From positions 868,001 through 932,000 of the forward strand of contig OZ345380.1 of assembly GCA_977006965.1 (NCBI GenBank): 64,000 nucleotides of DNA. The letters are read 5' to 3'. The position numbers and the translations under genes are program-made. Of the stretch, positions 43,318 to 53,584 are shown piece after piece. The stretch is from Phymatolithon calcareum (Eukaryota > Rhodophyta > Florideophyceae > Hapalidiales). Numbering within the stretch: the stretch's first letter is position 1; each line of letters starts with the position of its first letter. The notes below the pieces were generated by a model. That model saw nothing but the letters and a program-made list of their open reading frames with translations, had not been told where the DNA came from and did no database searches.

Positions 43318-43846
43318 CCGACCGAAGCGAGAGCATGTCGTCAAAGCGCTCATGACGCAAGAACCTAATGCTGTCAAGACCATTACTTCGCGAAAGGGAA
43401 CGCTCGCAAAATGACTTGCTAGGTCTATGCGTGTCCGCGAAAAGACCGCTGCAAAAACATTCCGCCTGTTTTCTCATTTGAGAAAGGAACTGGATGGACT
43501 AACCTGTACTCGAACCTGGTCTCTTGCGCTGCGGGTGGCGAAGAGACAAAGTTGATGGAATTGTGTCACGTAAGTTCAACGCTCGAAGTTGAAGACGGAG
43601 GAGATGGGCGAATTTCGTCCTACTTTGAAACAACCCTGTCAACCACGGATCGCGAGCGTGCTATGTACCACTACATTGATGTCATTGTCTCACTATCTCT
43701 CCCTATCACTTATATCGAAAAATTCGCGCTTCCGAGACTTCAGCAAGTTTGGTGTGGGCATTTCTATCAAATCGTTCCGCGAAACGGTGTTCAAGTTGGT
43801 AGAAGTGGTTGAGGCAGGCGTGAGAAACGATTTGAAGGACACGTGA
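43318..43846 (+). pseudogene. hAT N-terminal fragment, second family
   Basis: Contains the Cys-rich motif YVCPRKDRCKNIPPV followed by EKGTGWTNLYSNLVSC, paralogous to the motif at 20870-20990. It is followed by SSYFETTLSTTDRERAMYHY and, one frame over, NSRFRDFSKFGVGISIKSF, which fits the N-terminal half of hAT proteins. The catalytic core and C-terminus are absent. At least two frame changes are present. Confidence 0.6.
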
Positions 43847-44742
43847 GGCGCCGCCATGCACGATGCAGGAGGTACTGCTGACCATGTAACGCCTTAATCG
43901 CAATAGTGCTCAATGCAATAGAACTAGCAATTGGTAGCGCGAGAGTTATTGCAGTAGCAATTGCACTTTCACAACGAGTCCCAATAAATATGCAGTATAT
44001 TGCTCCCATTCCCTGTTAGTGGCAATGTTCTGTTTGAATCATTGCATATGCAAAGCAGCGCGACTGCGGTCTCCGTGTATAGTTTAAGTTTGATTAGAAT
44101 AGATCTGATGCCGATTGACCACTTGTATAGTTAAGTCATGAGATAGAACAGTCCAGTGTCTTGTGGGTGGCCACCAGTCTACCCAGAGTCGATTTGATCG
44201 CACTGTTGATCCATCTTCCCGTTCCTGGAATCAAAGCAAGAAAGAGACCTGCTTTTATAAAAGTCTCTTAAAAATCGCTTCAAAAAGCGATTTTATTGCG
44301 GCTGGTGTCGTAGATTCAGAGACAGTCCCTCTCGTAGAGCTGATAACAGGACGAGAAGACATTCAGTGCTATTCAGTCGTAGTGAATTTTTTATCACAAG
44401 TCGCAACTTGGGAACGACCACAAGCAATCGAAGAGGAAACTCTGCCACCACAGACAGGTATTCATTTCATTCGCAAAACATCGCACAAGAAAGGAATCGT
44501 TCGACCTTCCTGTCAATGAATCTTGCGGCTATTTAATGATGCTCGGGACGAGAAGACATTCTGTTCCTCACAGACACAGAGCCCTTACGGCATCAGGCTA
44601 CGGGATGAGGCAGCTCTGGAAATATAGTATCTCCAACCGCAATCGCCCGCACGAATCAACCAGCGACGTACGGCGAACCAAAAGACTGTTTCTCTTGCTA
44701 AGATGACTACGCTATTACAGTCGTTAATAATAATTTCTGGCA

Positions 44743-45277
44743 ATGGAAGGAGACCGCCTAGAATCGAAGCGGAAAAGGAAGATTCCATACGATAAGACAA
44801 GCGAATTGCCAGCAATACTCAAGTTCCCCAAGGTGAAGCACAGACAACTCGCACTGCAGTATGCCTGCGGAAGATTCCCATAGGTGTCAACAACAAGTAT
44901 GGCCGAAGAATTCGGCACAAGAGCCAGAGAGCATATGGAGACCCTTGAAAGGGATATTTGATGATTTTATTTTTTGAGAGCTCCCAAAGCCTCACCTTGG
45001 AGTATCGGGGCAGCTCTTGCGATAATATCTAAGCTACAGTCCTCTGGATACTCAAAATGTTCTTGACTGTACAGCGTGAGAAAATGAAAACAGATTAATT
45101 TGCAGGAAATGTGTCGTAGTTCAAAAGCTTCCCTCGGTCGAGACTCTTGAAAGCACGCTAACAGGGTACGACCTAGAAGGAGAAAAACGACTAGAAGCAG
45201 AAAAGGCGCTAGATGAGCTCTTACTATTTACCAAGACACTTATAGAACGCATGGAGAACGAAGAAGGCCTGTATTGA
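44743..45277 (+). pseudogene. Unrecognised retro-inserted ORF family, copy A
   Basis: From the ATG at 44743 the frame reads KRKRKIPYDKTSELPAILKF, KVKHRQLALQYACGRFP, then a TAG (44881-44883, where copy B has CAA for Gln), then STTSMAEEFGTRAREHMETLE. A 189-bp insertion of a LINE 3' end (44952-45140), flanked by the 14-bp duplication GAGAC(C/T)CTTGAAAG, splits the frame, which resumes as STLTGYDLEGEKRLEAEKAL and ends MENEEGLY at 45277. Copy B is at 59493-60417. About 110 bp past the stop there is AATAAA and an A-rich tail (45387-45412), so the copy looks retroposed. No known domain recognised. Confidence 0.6.
44952..45140 (-). mobile_element. LINE 3'-end insertion with 14-bp target duplication
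   Basis: Minus-strand 3' end of the LINE found at 62.1-64 kb (GGGAGCTCTCAAAAAATAAA tail), 5'-truncated to 189 bp. Target duplication at 44938-44951 and 45141-45154 with one mismatch. Confidence 0.75.
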
Positions 45278-45419
45278 TTCGTATAAGGCAAGGCAAAAAG
45301 CGGTCGAGTCCAAGCACCAGCAATCCTGTAGAGGACTGCATCAGAGGAAGCCTCGCCCATATCTTCGGAAGTCTGTGGGGCTTTTAAATAAACTTGAATA
45401 AAAAATAAAAAAGTCGTTC

Positions 45420-45790
45420 ATAATATTGCTTATTCCCCTGTGGGGCTAGCAAGCAGCACTTCTATTTTTACCTCTACTTAGATTACGGCAAGGAGTCCAT
45501 CCTGCTAGCTCATTGTGAGCATGTTTCATCTCTTTTTGCCACTCGTCATTAAACAATTCTTTTTCTTAGCAGCTCACTTCTTCTGTGCCATACTTATGCA
45601 CTGTAATTACCTCGGACCCCTTGTGCAATGCGGAAACCCCACTCTCGAAACGTCCTGTGGCGCGCAGTTAGTAGATAGAACCGCGTCAGACTCTTCACCT
45701 GCAAACAGGCACACCAGGGAGTCGAACCCAGGACCTTTCTCTTGGCCTCATATGCGCACCCCTCGGAGGCAGTTTAGCCACTATGCAGTG
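45420..45790 (-). mobile_element. tRNA-derived SINE sharing a tail with LINE-like repeats
   Basis: Read on the minus strand, the head has a Pol III A box (TGGCTAAACTG, 45770-45780) and B box (GGGTTCGACTC, 45719-45729) spaced as in a tRNA. The T-arm is only partly paired, so it is not a functional tRNA. The 3' end (GCTAGCCCCACAGGGGAATA near 45430-45452) matches the tail of the repeats at 42962 and 46345. A tRNA head plus a LINE-type tail is the standard architecture of a SINE mobilised by a partner LINE. Confidence 0.6.
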
Positions 45791-46334
45791 CAGAATCTAG
45801 GCCTATATAAACTTATCGAGGCGGCACACCATCGAAGGTCAAGTCAGAATCAAGCTAAGCGTCAACCACAACTCTTCTTCATATCCTGTGCGTCCTGACT
45901 CTCAAACGGCATCAAGCGGCAGCGGTCCGCAGACCATCCGCACTGTCAAACGTCCTGCGCTCATCAGCGTACTTGATGTGCAAAGGAGCAGACAACTGCT
46001 CGTCAGCGGGTGTGAACAACCGACGAAGAAAGAAGAGTAGCCCGTGCTATTAAAATAATCTTGAACCACACAGAGTAAGCTAACAAAGGTGCCATTTAAC
46101 ATCCAGTTGGGTAGACAGAAACCTTTACAATAAAATACAGTTCTTCGACAACTGCCAGTTTCAATCATATGAGGCATCGTCATCGGATACGCTGCCTCAC
46201 CCTCACCACTTCGCGCCGTAAAGTTCCGGAAAACACATGGAGTTGTTACGACACCTAGTAGTCCTTGGCCAGGGCAAATCGTTTATATTTCTCTATCTCC
46301 TTGAATAAAATTTAAGATTTTTGTAGAAAAAAGT

Positions 46335-46545
46335 CTGAAATGACATTGAATGATGGCGATGATTGCTTTATTCCCCTTAGAGGCTAGCACATCTAGAAGG
46401 CTTCATTTGATTCCACTTGCTGAGGTCGCAGGCGTTTGTTGTGGCCGATTCGATATCTTGGTTTGGTATATCGCAAAAGAGAGAGGCGTATGTTCCCGGT
46501 ACGCATTGTGGAATGATATTGAAATGTACTATAGTGCTTTTAGCC
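46335..46545 (-). repeat. Retroelement tail, same family as 42962
   Basis: GATGGCGATGATTGCTTTAT then CCCC(T)TAGAGGCTAGCAC and TCTAGAAGGCTTCAT, aligning with 42962-43160 for about 150 bp. Confidence 0.6.
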
Positions 46546-46914
46546 TGCTAACACGCCATGTGCCGAGTCTTCGGTGAGTCCCTGCCTTAGTTATTTTTTG
46601 GTTCATTCATTTTGCTATTGTCCTGGGCCTCACTGAGATTCGAGGATCCGCATGTCTTCTACTACAGACATTTCTCCTGGGCAAGTGTCTGCTAGGTACT
46701 GAGGAGAGCGATTGTAAGCACCTTTGTATCTTCACGTTCTTGTTCACGTAAGATTAATATATCGCCACTCTACTTGCAGAAATCACGCTCAGGTTCGTCT
46801 CTATATGCTGAGGGGACGCGTGCTGACAACTAATCGTTTAAGCTCGCCTCCACAAAGCTTATATCCCGCCCTCTGTTTAGGACTCATCTAAACTGGAACC
46901 GACACGGGGATATA

Positions 46915-47254
46915 TGTTGATGTATTTTAAAAGCTCCCAAAGCCTCAATTTGAGCAACAGGGCAGCTTCTCGCTGTTTTCCATACTTATCTCTCTACTAT
47001 CCTTCTAATATCTCCTTAATCCGAATTTCTCTCCCTCTGAGGGCCCGAGTAAGTCTTTTGCATTCATATTCTGTTTCTTGGTCCATCTTCATAGACCGCA
47101 GTATACGTTGCAACACGATAAGCTCAACCACAGCACCAGTCCCAAGGTACTTCGCCAGATTAAAGAATGTGTTTGGCGGGAACCGACACGTCGATTCTTG
47201 GAGATGCTTCCATGTACATTTCGCACTTCTTAGATGGGGGATGGGACACCACAC
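46915..47254 (-). pseudogene. 5'-truncated LINE copy
   Basis: The minus-strand frame 46997-47254 ends GAVVELIVLQRILRSMKM then ECKRLTRALRGREIRIKE, matching the C-terminus of the LINE reverse transcriptase at 62164 (TAVVELVALQRTLASSKM). The 3' untranslated tail (GCTCCCAAAGCCTCAATTTG on the plus strand) is also shared. Only the last 85 or so codons and the 3' end are present, as expected from incomplete reverse transcription. Confidence 0.75.
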
Positions 47255-47352
47255 TTCACACTAAAGTTTAAGGATAACTGCCCTCTCAGTATCACCCTGT
47301 TTTTAAGGCCTGATAGACCAATTATAAAGCGAAGAACTCCAGAAGGAATCTG

Positions 47353-47656
47353 AAATGTCCCGAAATGTCATCCCGGCCGGATGGCAAATCCTATGTCTCC
47401 AGTCGGGGTGAAAAATGGGCAAATTATTTTCCGAAACGTAATTTCGACGGGGTGGCATATCCCATGTCATCGCACTGGGATGAAAAAACAAGGCTGAGAA
47501 GCCGCTTATAGCCCTCAACTTCCGGGACCGGCCATGATTGGGAACCAGTCGGTAGTCCCGTGGGCATGATTTCAGGCCCTCGGGGCCGTCGAGGGCCCCT
47601 AGGGACCAAAATCACTCCCTGCGACGCCCCTCGTGATTCCTTCTATGGCCGGTCCC
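47353..47656. repeat. Direct and inverted repeats
   Basis: Related 55-bp stretches at 47353-47408 and 47431-47487 (CCGAAA(T/C)GT...ATGTC...GATGAAAAA). To their right a perfect 12-bp inverted pair, GGGACCGGCCAT (47524-47535) and ATGGCCGGTCCC (47645-47656), encloses 109 bp. Not coding. Confidence 0.5.
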
Positions 47657-48713
47657 TTAAGCGTCAAGCGATACATGTACTAAATATTATGCTGTCGTGA
47701 AAGACAAGTATAAAAAACAATGAGTCGGATTCGCATCGAGACTATTGATGTCACCTTATCGCAACTCATTCGTGGGACTAATTTGATTCGTGGAACAGCC
47801 ATGACAAAGCAGCTTTGGAATACACGGTTTGGAAGCATAACTTCGAGTATGATAGGCGGGCTCTTTGCTTACTTAGGCCATCGCGAATCTTCTCGGAGGG
47901 GATGGCTACGGTCATGGGGCTTTCGTTTTCGAAAGCAATGGTTGAAGGCTTGTGTTGTACTTCGACTTCTCCCGTAGTCGTGCACCCCACATTAGAAGGA
48001 TTTTTCGTTCAATGAGGCGCTTCAGCGGCTCTTGATATTGACCGTACCCATGGCATTCGCAAAGTTTTCCGATGCGTCAGCAGACGCCTTGGTAACTTTT
48101 GAATAAAAGCTACATTTCTTCTTCTTTCACATCTGCTTCATTATTCATACGTCCGAGTTCGTCCAGAAAGAAGGACTCCGCGTAATCTTCCCGTGAATTA
48201 CCATGCACTTCGGCTTCTGTTCTGGATTCTTTTTTTGCTTTATTGTTCACAGTTCATTCATTATAGTGAATGAGTCGATAAGTTTTGAGGGTCGTTCTTC
48301 GTGTTTTACCCGATCTTTCCGAACAAGTCTTGAAAGTGTCAATCTCGTTCTCATTCGACGGATGCGAATGGCTAAATATGAGTCCGCTCCAGGGCACATC
48401 CTGAAGACTTTGCAGATTTTGAGTTGAACTCAAATAAGTGGTATCTGTGAACACCTGTATTAAGGGAAGAAGAATGAGACAGAAAACCGCACAAGACAGT
48501 GGATTTCTTTCATCTTCTAGATCCTTCTCAGAAAATACAGTCTTAATGCTGGCTTTACACCATTTACGCTAAGCGAAAGGGCTTTAAGGTGTTCAGACGA
48601 CCTTTCATTTTTCGCTGAAAATGCTTACGAAACCTTTACATGCAACTCTTCCTGCAACCTTGAGGGGAGTAGAAGGACACCCATTTATCATCTACTCTAC
48701 TCAAAATCTTATC

Positions 48714-48802
48714 CGCAGACTCGGCAGGGATAAGTAAAGTGGCAAGGTCAAGAAGACTTTGCTGGCTTATCCCGCCTTTCACAACTGGTCTTTTGGACGA
48801 CA
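48714..48802 (+). repeat. Residual 5' LTR (R-U5 only)
   Basis: Identical to the last 89 bp of the 3' LTR, starting exactly at GCAGACTCGGCAG. The U3 expected before it is replaced by unrelated DNA. The segment can fold as GGGATAAG...CTTATCCC with an inner AAAGT/ACTTT stem. Confidence 0.8.
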
Positions 48803-49066
48803 TTTGCAAATCAAATCTAAAACACCAAAACTACGCACCCATCACCAACCACTCACCAATACCACAACCACCATCACCATTTCAACCGGCAACCATCCAT
48901 CCATCCATCCAACCACCGCGAAAGAGTAAGCAAGTTATCTGTCTCGCGATCAATTTTGGAGAAAGTCCCTTTCTTTACTGATTTATTTCTTTAAAGAATT
49001 GTGACTTCTGGACAAAAGAGGATTCTAACAAATTTTTGTTGTTTTTTCTTTGTTCACTGACAAAAA

Positions 49067-49645
49067 GTGAATCGCGTTTCAGATAAAACGACAAGTGACC
49101 GATCACCGTCGAAATCCACCGCTCGCACGGAAACGGCCAGTCACGCTTTCACCGACCTCTCGTCACATGCCAATCACCCATCCACCGGTACGGCATCATC
49201 AACAAGTCACGCATCCCCGGTCCAATATCGTATTCCAAGGACCAAGGATTCCGAGATTTCGAAACAAACGGCTCGCAACAGGACCAAACGGGCCCGTTCA
49301 CTTCGTCACAAATCCGCTTCTGACAGGCGCACTGGGCCAACCCAGCCCGCTATTCCGTATTCCAGCAAGTACCGACTTGCTTGGCAGAAGCGAATCGAGT
49401 GTGACCTTTTTAATCGCCGTTACAAGTTTGACAACTTTTTTTGTGTCGTGTGTCAACGTCACAGCGGAAATTCCGACGCAACTTTTAGGTCACACCTAAA
49501 CGGAAAGAAGCAGAAAAACGCAATTTTTGCGCTCAACCCAAAAGGTTGTTCTCTTTGCGATACTTATCCTTTCAAAAATTTGAAAGAACGTGCTGACCAT
49601 TTCGTGTCAAAGCACCACAAGGATAATCTTTTTAAATCTCGTTGA
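49067..49645 (+). CDS. Extra copia ORF with two C2H2-type fingers
   Basis: A 192-codon frame in the leader between LTR and Gag. The first half is Ser/Thr/Arg-rich. The second half has FFCVVCQRHSGNSDATFRSH and CSLCDTYPFKNLKERADHF with VSKHH, two C-x2-C-x13-H fingers, the second with H-x4-H. The frame has no ATG (it starts at GTG), so it would need a spliced leader (an acceptor-like CGCGTTTCAG lies at 49073-49082) or a non-AUG start. Typical Ty1/copia elements lack such an ORF. It may be a nucleic-acid-binding accessory protein. Confidence 0.5.
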   Translation: MNRVSDKTTSDRSPSKSTARTETASHAFTDLSSHANHPSTGTASSTSHASPVQYRIPRTKDSEISKQTARNRTKRARSLRHKSASDRRTGPTQPAIPYSSKYRLAWQKRIECDLFNRRYKFDNFFCVVCQRHSGNSDATFRSHLNGKKQKNAIFALNPKGCSLCDTYPFKNLKERADHFVSKHHKDNLFKSR

Positions 49646-49816
49646 AATAAAATTTCCAGCTGTAATTCAGCATCAGCTCTATCTAGCAGATAACTTTTAA
49701 ATCTTTTTTTAAAAAAAAATATTCCCGCTAAAAAAAACAAAAAAGATTCTAAAGTTGGATTAATTTTATGATACAATATAACAAACAACAATTCTGTCAA
49801 CACTGACAATATCATC

Positions 49817-52252
49817 ATGACAACTCATGTTCCCCAATGGATACAAGATGATAATCCCACACACCCCGCCGATATTGATATTCGTGATGCTATGATAAGA
49901 TACCTGTATGATTCCTCTACAGAAGAGATTCTCAGGGACACTCGTGGGACAATACGTTTCAACCCTCTTTTAGAGTGTTCACAAACATACGTATTTGCCT
50001 TGTACAAGTTGCTCTTGGAAAAAGGGGTACACATCCCTGATCCATCGGACAGTGACATGGAAGAAGGACTACACTCTCTACTATGTAAATTCCTTTTTCC
50101 AGCTCTGTCCCAACAGCATCTTCCAGATGAGCAGCTTAGATCAGCAACGATCAGTGCACCTCCATCTCCGCCACAAGCGCATGATGTTCCACAACCTTTG
50201 GAACCATCAAACGATCGACTCCCAAACGATGCACGTCAGTTTAACGGGCAGCCACAAGGACCTTCTTTAAGTAATTCAAATGGTTTCGAGCCATTTCGCT
50301 TCCAGAGGGTCGCTCATAATCAACATCATGCCCACGGTCAAGGAAGTAACACCGCGCGAAACATGCAACCAGCGTACTCTCAACTTCCTGACCGTGTGCC
50401 CAGAGATGTATCTCTGAATCCTCCCCCGGACGGTCAAAGCTTCAATATCGCCCCGTTTTCGGCTTCAAACACTCAAGTGGGTGCTCCAACTTCGCAACCA
50501 CTTTATGCTCAACGATCGAACGGAAATATTTCCAATATAAGATCTCAAACCAACTCACGAGTGACTCTATTACCGATAAGGCGTCCATTCAGAGGCAGAC
50601 CTGGAGATATGGCCAAATATTACTCCGCCCGTGGATCTAGGTACACAGGAAGAAAATCAGACCTTCACAGTCTTGCTAGACATCAAGCGGTGTATTACGC
50701 TCAGGCCCATTTATGTGGTCTTAACACCGCAGAAGGTCTTGAATGTTTGATGAATATGATTGAGACCCATTCTCTCGCTGGTCGCTTTTTCTACAATGAA
50801 GTATTCCAGCAGGTACCGACCTTAGAAGCAGCTTTTCAAAAGCTATTTACTTGGTCGTATAGCAGCTCCTACATGGCTGCAAACCTCAGGGAATGGCGAA
50901 ACCTGAAAATAACAAGCTTTAAGTCAGAATGCGACACTTGGTCTGATGCTATGACAAAGCTGTACGAGAGAGCGCTTATGCTTCAGGATCAACTGGACAA
51001 CGTCCACCAGCATCCTACTCTTCTCCTCGAAGTCCTTGAATCGGCTATTATTTCCCAGTCTTTCTTCTTATTTGTGGACCGTGCAAAATCTAGCACAACC
51101 CCTGAGGAATACTATAACGAATGCCTTTCGGCAATTCATAAACAGGAGATACAAGATTCACGAACGGCTAGTTCTCTCAACACGGATTTAGTCAGACAAA
51201 TCTCAGATATCCATTCCTCTCCAAGGATTTCTTTTCCAACCCAGCCTCCCGATTCCGTAAGTTCCGCATCATCAAAGATAACGGAAGCTTTATACGCCAG
51301 AGCTGGTAGACGCTATGGAACGGATAACCGTATTAATAAGTTCGCTAAGAAAAACGGTTTTCGAAATGGAGTTCGCATGCTTTGTCGTGCTTGCAGATCC
51401 GATTCACATCTGATTCGAGACTGCCCCAAGATACGCAAGCCTACTCTCGTCAATATTGTATTTGAGCTGGTTCCGGATGACGAAATCTCATCACTATCCG
51501 TAAACCAAATACTAGACGTTGCACAAGACCTTCCCGATAACGTATGGATAACCTTATCGACGGAGATTATGGTTGTTGACATTGAACCTACTGTATCCAC
51601 TGCAGCACAAGATGTCAACAATCATCAAGAACTGGACATTTCTCAAACTATGTACACCAGACTTGTATCTTGGGCTGATCAGCATGAAATTATTTCTGAA
51701 AATCAGACAAGCGATGTTATGATGTCTGCTTTCGAAACACCACAAAAGAATGAAGAAATCAGCACTTCCATTGTTATGATCACCGCTGCTAGCTCTCACT
51801 CATTACCAGAGCTGAACAAAGCAATTTATACCAGAGTTCTTCAAAGCATGAAGAACAAGTCTGCAAAGTTCGAAGGCGTAATGATCGACAATGGTGCTGC
51901 AAAATCTCCAACTGGTCTCCCTGCCTACATAAGGTATTGCGTCCATACTGCAACGAGACCTTTTCTGCGCCCAAGCAGCCGTGCTTTCAGAGGCATAGGT
52001 CATGGGATGACACAAGCACTTGGAACGGCTTCTATTCGTATGCCAATCGGATCTGATGTATTCTTAACCTTTGATGTCGACGTCGTAGATCAAGATGTCC
52101 CACTTATCTTTGGGCTTGAGCATCACCGAAAGCTCAAATGCAGCTCAAATGAGTACAAAAACACATTTACTCACCATCCGTCTGGAACTGTCATCCCTGT
52201 TAGCTTCATAGAAGGGATCAAAGGATCAGGTGGTCATCTATACATCAAATGA
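49817..52252 (+). CDS. Copia Gag plus aspartic protease
   Basis: 811 codons from the ATG at 49817. Residues 1-240 are a Pro/Gln/Asn-rich disordered region. Residues 250-460 are the helical capsid-like region. The zinc knuckle CRACRSDSHLIRDC (C-x2-C-x4-H-x4-C) follows near residue 535. The protease near residue 690 reads GVMIDNGAAKSP, where the canonical active site is D-S/T-G-A; the Asn in place of Ser/Thr is unusual. It continues with GIGHGMTQALGTASI and VPLIFGLEHHRKL, which fit the family. The frame stops at TGA 52250-52252 directly before VNNVLFTEPELRKLH, where the family normally reads through with Trp, so TGG to TGA is likely. Confidence 0.85.
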   Translation: MTTHVPQWIQDDNPTHPADIDIRDAMIRYLYDSSTEEILRDTRGTIRFNPLLECSQTYVFALYKLLLEKGVHIPDPSDSDMEEGLHSLLCKFLFPALSQQHLPDEQLRSATISAPPSPPQAHDVPQPLEPSNDRLPNDARQFNGQPQGPSLSNSNGFEPFRFQRVAHNQHHAHGQGSNTARNMQPAYSQLPDRVPRDVSLNPPPDGQSFNIAPFSASNTQVGAPTSQPLYAQRSNGNISNIRSQTNSRVTLLPIRRPFRGRPGDMAKYYSARGSRYTGRKSDLHSLARHQAVYYAQAHLCGLNTAEGLECLMNMIETHSLAGRFFYNEVFQQVPTLEAAFQKLFTWSYSSSYMAANLREWRNLKITSFKSECDTWSDAMTKLYERALMLQDQLDNVHQHPTLLLEVLESAIISQSFFLFVDRAKSSTTPEEYYNECLSAIHKQEIQDSRTASSLNTDLVRQISDIHSSPRISFPTQPPDSVSSASSKITEALYARAGRRYGTDNRINKFAKKNGFRNGVRMLCRACRSDSHLIRDCPKIRKPTLVNIVFELVPDDEISSLSVNQILDVAQDLPDNVWITLSTEIMVVDIEPTVSTAAQDVNNHQELDISQTMYTRLVSWADQHEIISENQTSDVMMSAFETPQKNEEISTSIVMITAASSHSLPELNKAIYTRVLQSMKNKSAKFEGVMIDNGAAKSPTGLPAYIRYCVHTATRPFLRPSSRAFRGIGHGMTQALGTASIRMPIGSDVFLTFDVDVVDQDVPLIFGLEHHRKLKCSSNEYKNTFTHHPSGTVIPVSFIEGIKGSGGHLYIK

Positions 52253-52255
52253 ACA

Positions 52256-53584
52256 GTGAATAACGTACTTTTCACAGAGCCAGAATTAAGGAAACTTCAC
52301 AATCAATTCGGACACCCAGCTACCGACTCACTTGTTAACCTCCTTAAGAAGGCTTCTCCGGAGAAAGTCAACGCAAGCGTTCGAAAAACGTTAGAAGATA
52401 TTATTAAGAAATGTTCTCCCTGTCAAACATGGGCTCCGAGAGCTTCTCGTTTCCGAGTTTCCTTCCCAACGAAAGAAATTGTCTTCAATCATGAAATTGA
52501 AGTCGAAGGTGATCCGATCTTGCATATCATCGACAGAGGAACCCGATACTCCGTCGCTAAATTCATGACGAGACAGACAGCAGAGTACACGTGGAATCTC
52601 ATTGTCGATTTCTGGATCACAGTGTTCACCGGATACCCTTCAGTTATTGCACATGATCAAGGAGAGAACTTCCTGTCAGACTTCTTTCAGAATTCCTGCT
52701 GACAACTTGGAATTACTACGAAGGACATTCCAGTAGAGTCACCAAACTCGTTGTCACTTTGTGAACGTTATCATGGTCCAATTCGTCGCGTCTATAATAA
52801 GCTAAAAAACGATTTTCCTCTCATGGACAAGAATATCCGCCTATCACTTTCAGTACATGCAGTGAATACGACCACGGGACCCAACGGTATTACACCATGT
52901 CTCCTTCTGTTCGGCACTGTTCCCCGCCTTCCGCTTCCCAACGTATCAACTATGGCCCCAACTCAAAAGCAGCGTTTTGAAGCCATGGCAGCAGCACGCA
53001 AAGAGATGGAAACCATTACTGCTCAACGGCGTGTTGCAGCAGCACTGAAACATCGAGCGGGTGTTCCTCATCCTGTCTACGAGTTTGGAGACAAGGTCAG
53101 AATCTTTCGAAAAGAGAACCGTCGTTTTGAAGGGCCTTACACAGTCCACAGCTACGACAACAGAAAAACTGTCTTTGCGCAGATCGGCAATAATATAAAG
53201 CCTTTTTCAACTTCTGTCGTAAAGCGAGCTCACTCGAATGGCCCTATCAACACTTCTGAGAATGCTCTGGCACAGGCTGTAAACCCCCAGCAGCCTTCTA
53301 CCTTAGCTATTGTTCCACCGGAATCGACCCCAAGCCCTCATGCCCCCATGGACATAGTCACCGAGTTAAACAATCTTCAAGAGCAATTTGGAAGTGTTCC
53401 TCAGGCTCTTGAAACCACATCGTTAATACTTCTCAAGCGTTTCTATCGTCAACGTTTGCAGAAAGCGAGGTTTCCAGGCTCTGTGAAAATGGCGCAACAT
53501 CTGTTTTCGCCACTATTGTGGTTCATAACAAGAAAGATCCTCGTTTCGACGATGCCAAGAACTCAGAAGTCGAACAACTCGTGA
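52256..53584 (+). pseudogene. Copia integrase, interrupted by TGA
   Basis: Continues in the Gag-protease frame. The HHCC zinc site is intact (H15, H20, C53, C56: LRKLHNQFGH and CSPC). The catalytic triad is D93 (LHIIDRGTRYS), D134 (VIAHDQGENF) and the Glu of SLCERYHGPIRR. Between the second Asp and the Glu lies TGA (52700-52702). The C-terminal region holds an FGDKVRIFRKENRRFEGPY beta-barrel segment. The frame ends 53584, overlapping the RT frame. Confidence 0.85.

Larger units (their letters stand above)
40448..46600. repeat. Large dispersed repeat, copy A, split by later insertions
   Basis: Segments 40448-40890, 44025-44735, 45785-46045 and 46140-46275, plus a short piece near 46550-46590, align in order with the contiguous copy B at 56697-58260. 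Shared stretches include CTTGGGCTCTCTCACAAG, GTGCCGACGGCTG, CAAGAACGTCATTGATCCGT and CTAGGC(C/A)TATATAAACTTATCG. The breaks correspond to later insertions: the AT-hook LTR element (40946-42872), a tailed retroelement and a hAT fragment (42962-43846), a retro-inserted ORF with a SINE (44737-45785), and two more short pieces. The identity of the repeat itself is unknown; it contains a TATATAAA box and a RPDS..KRPALIS coding-like stretch. Confidence 0.6.

Noticed and set aside
45700-45790. Functional tRNA gene
   Set aside because: Boxes are present but the T-stem is mismatched and the acceptor ends do not pair; better explained as a SINE head.
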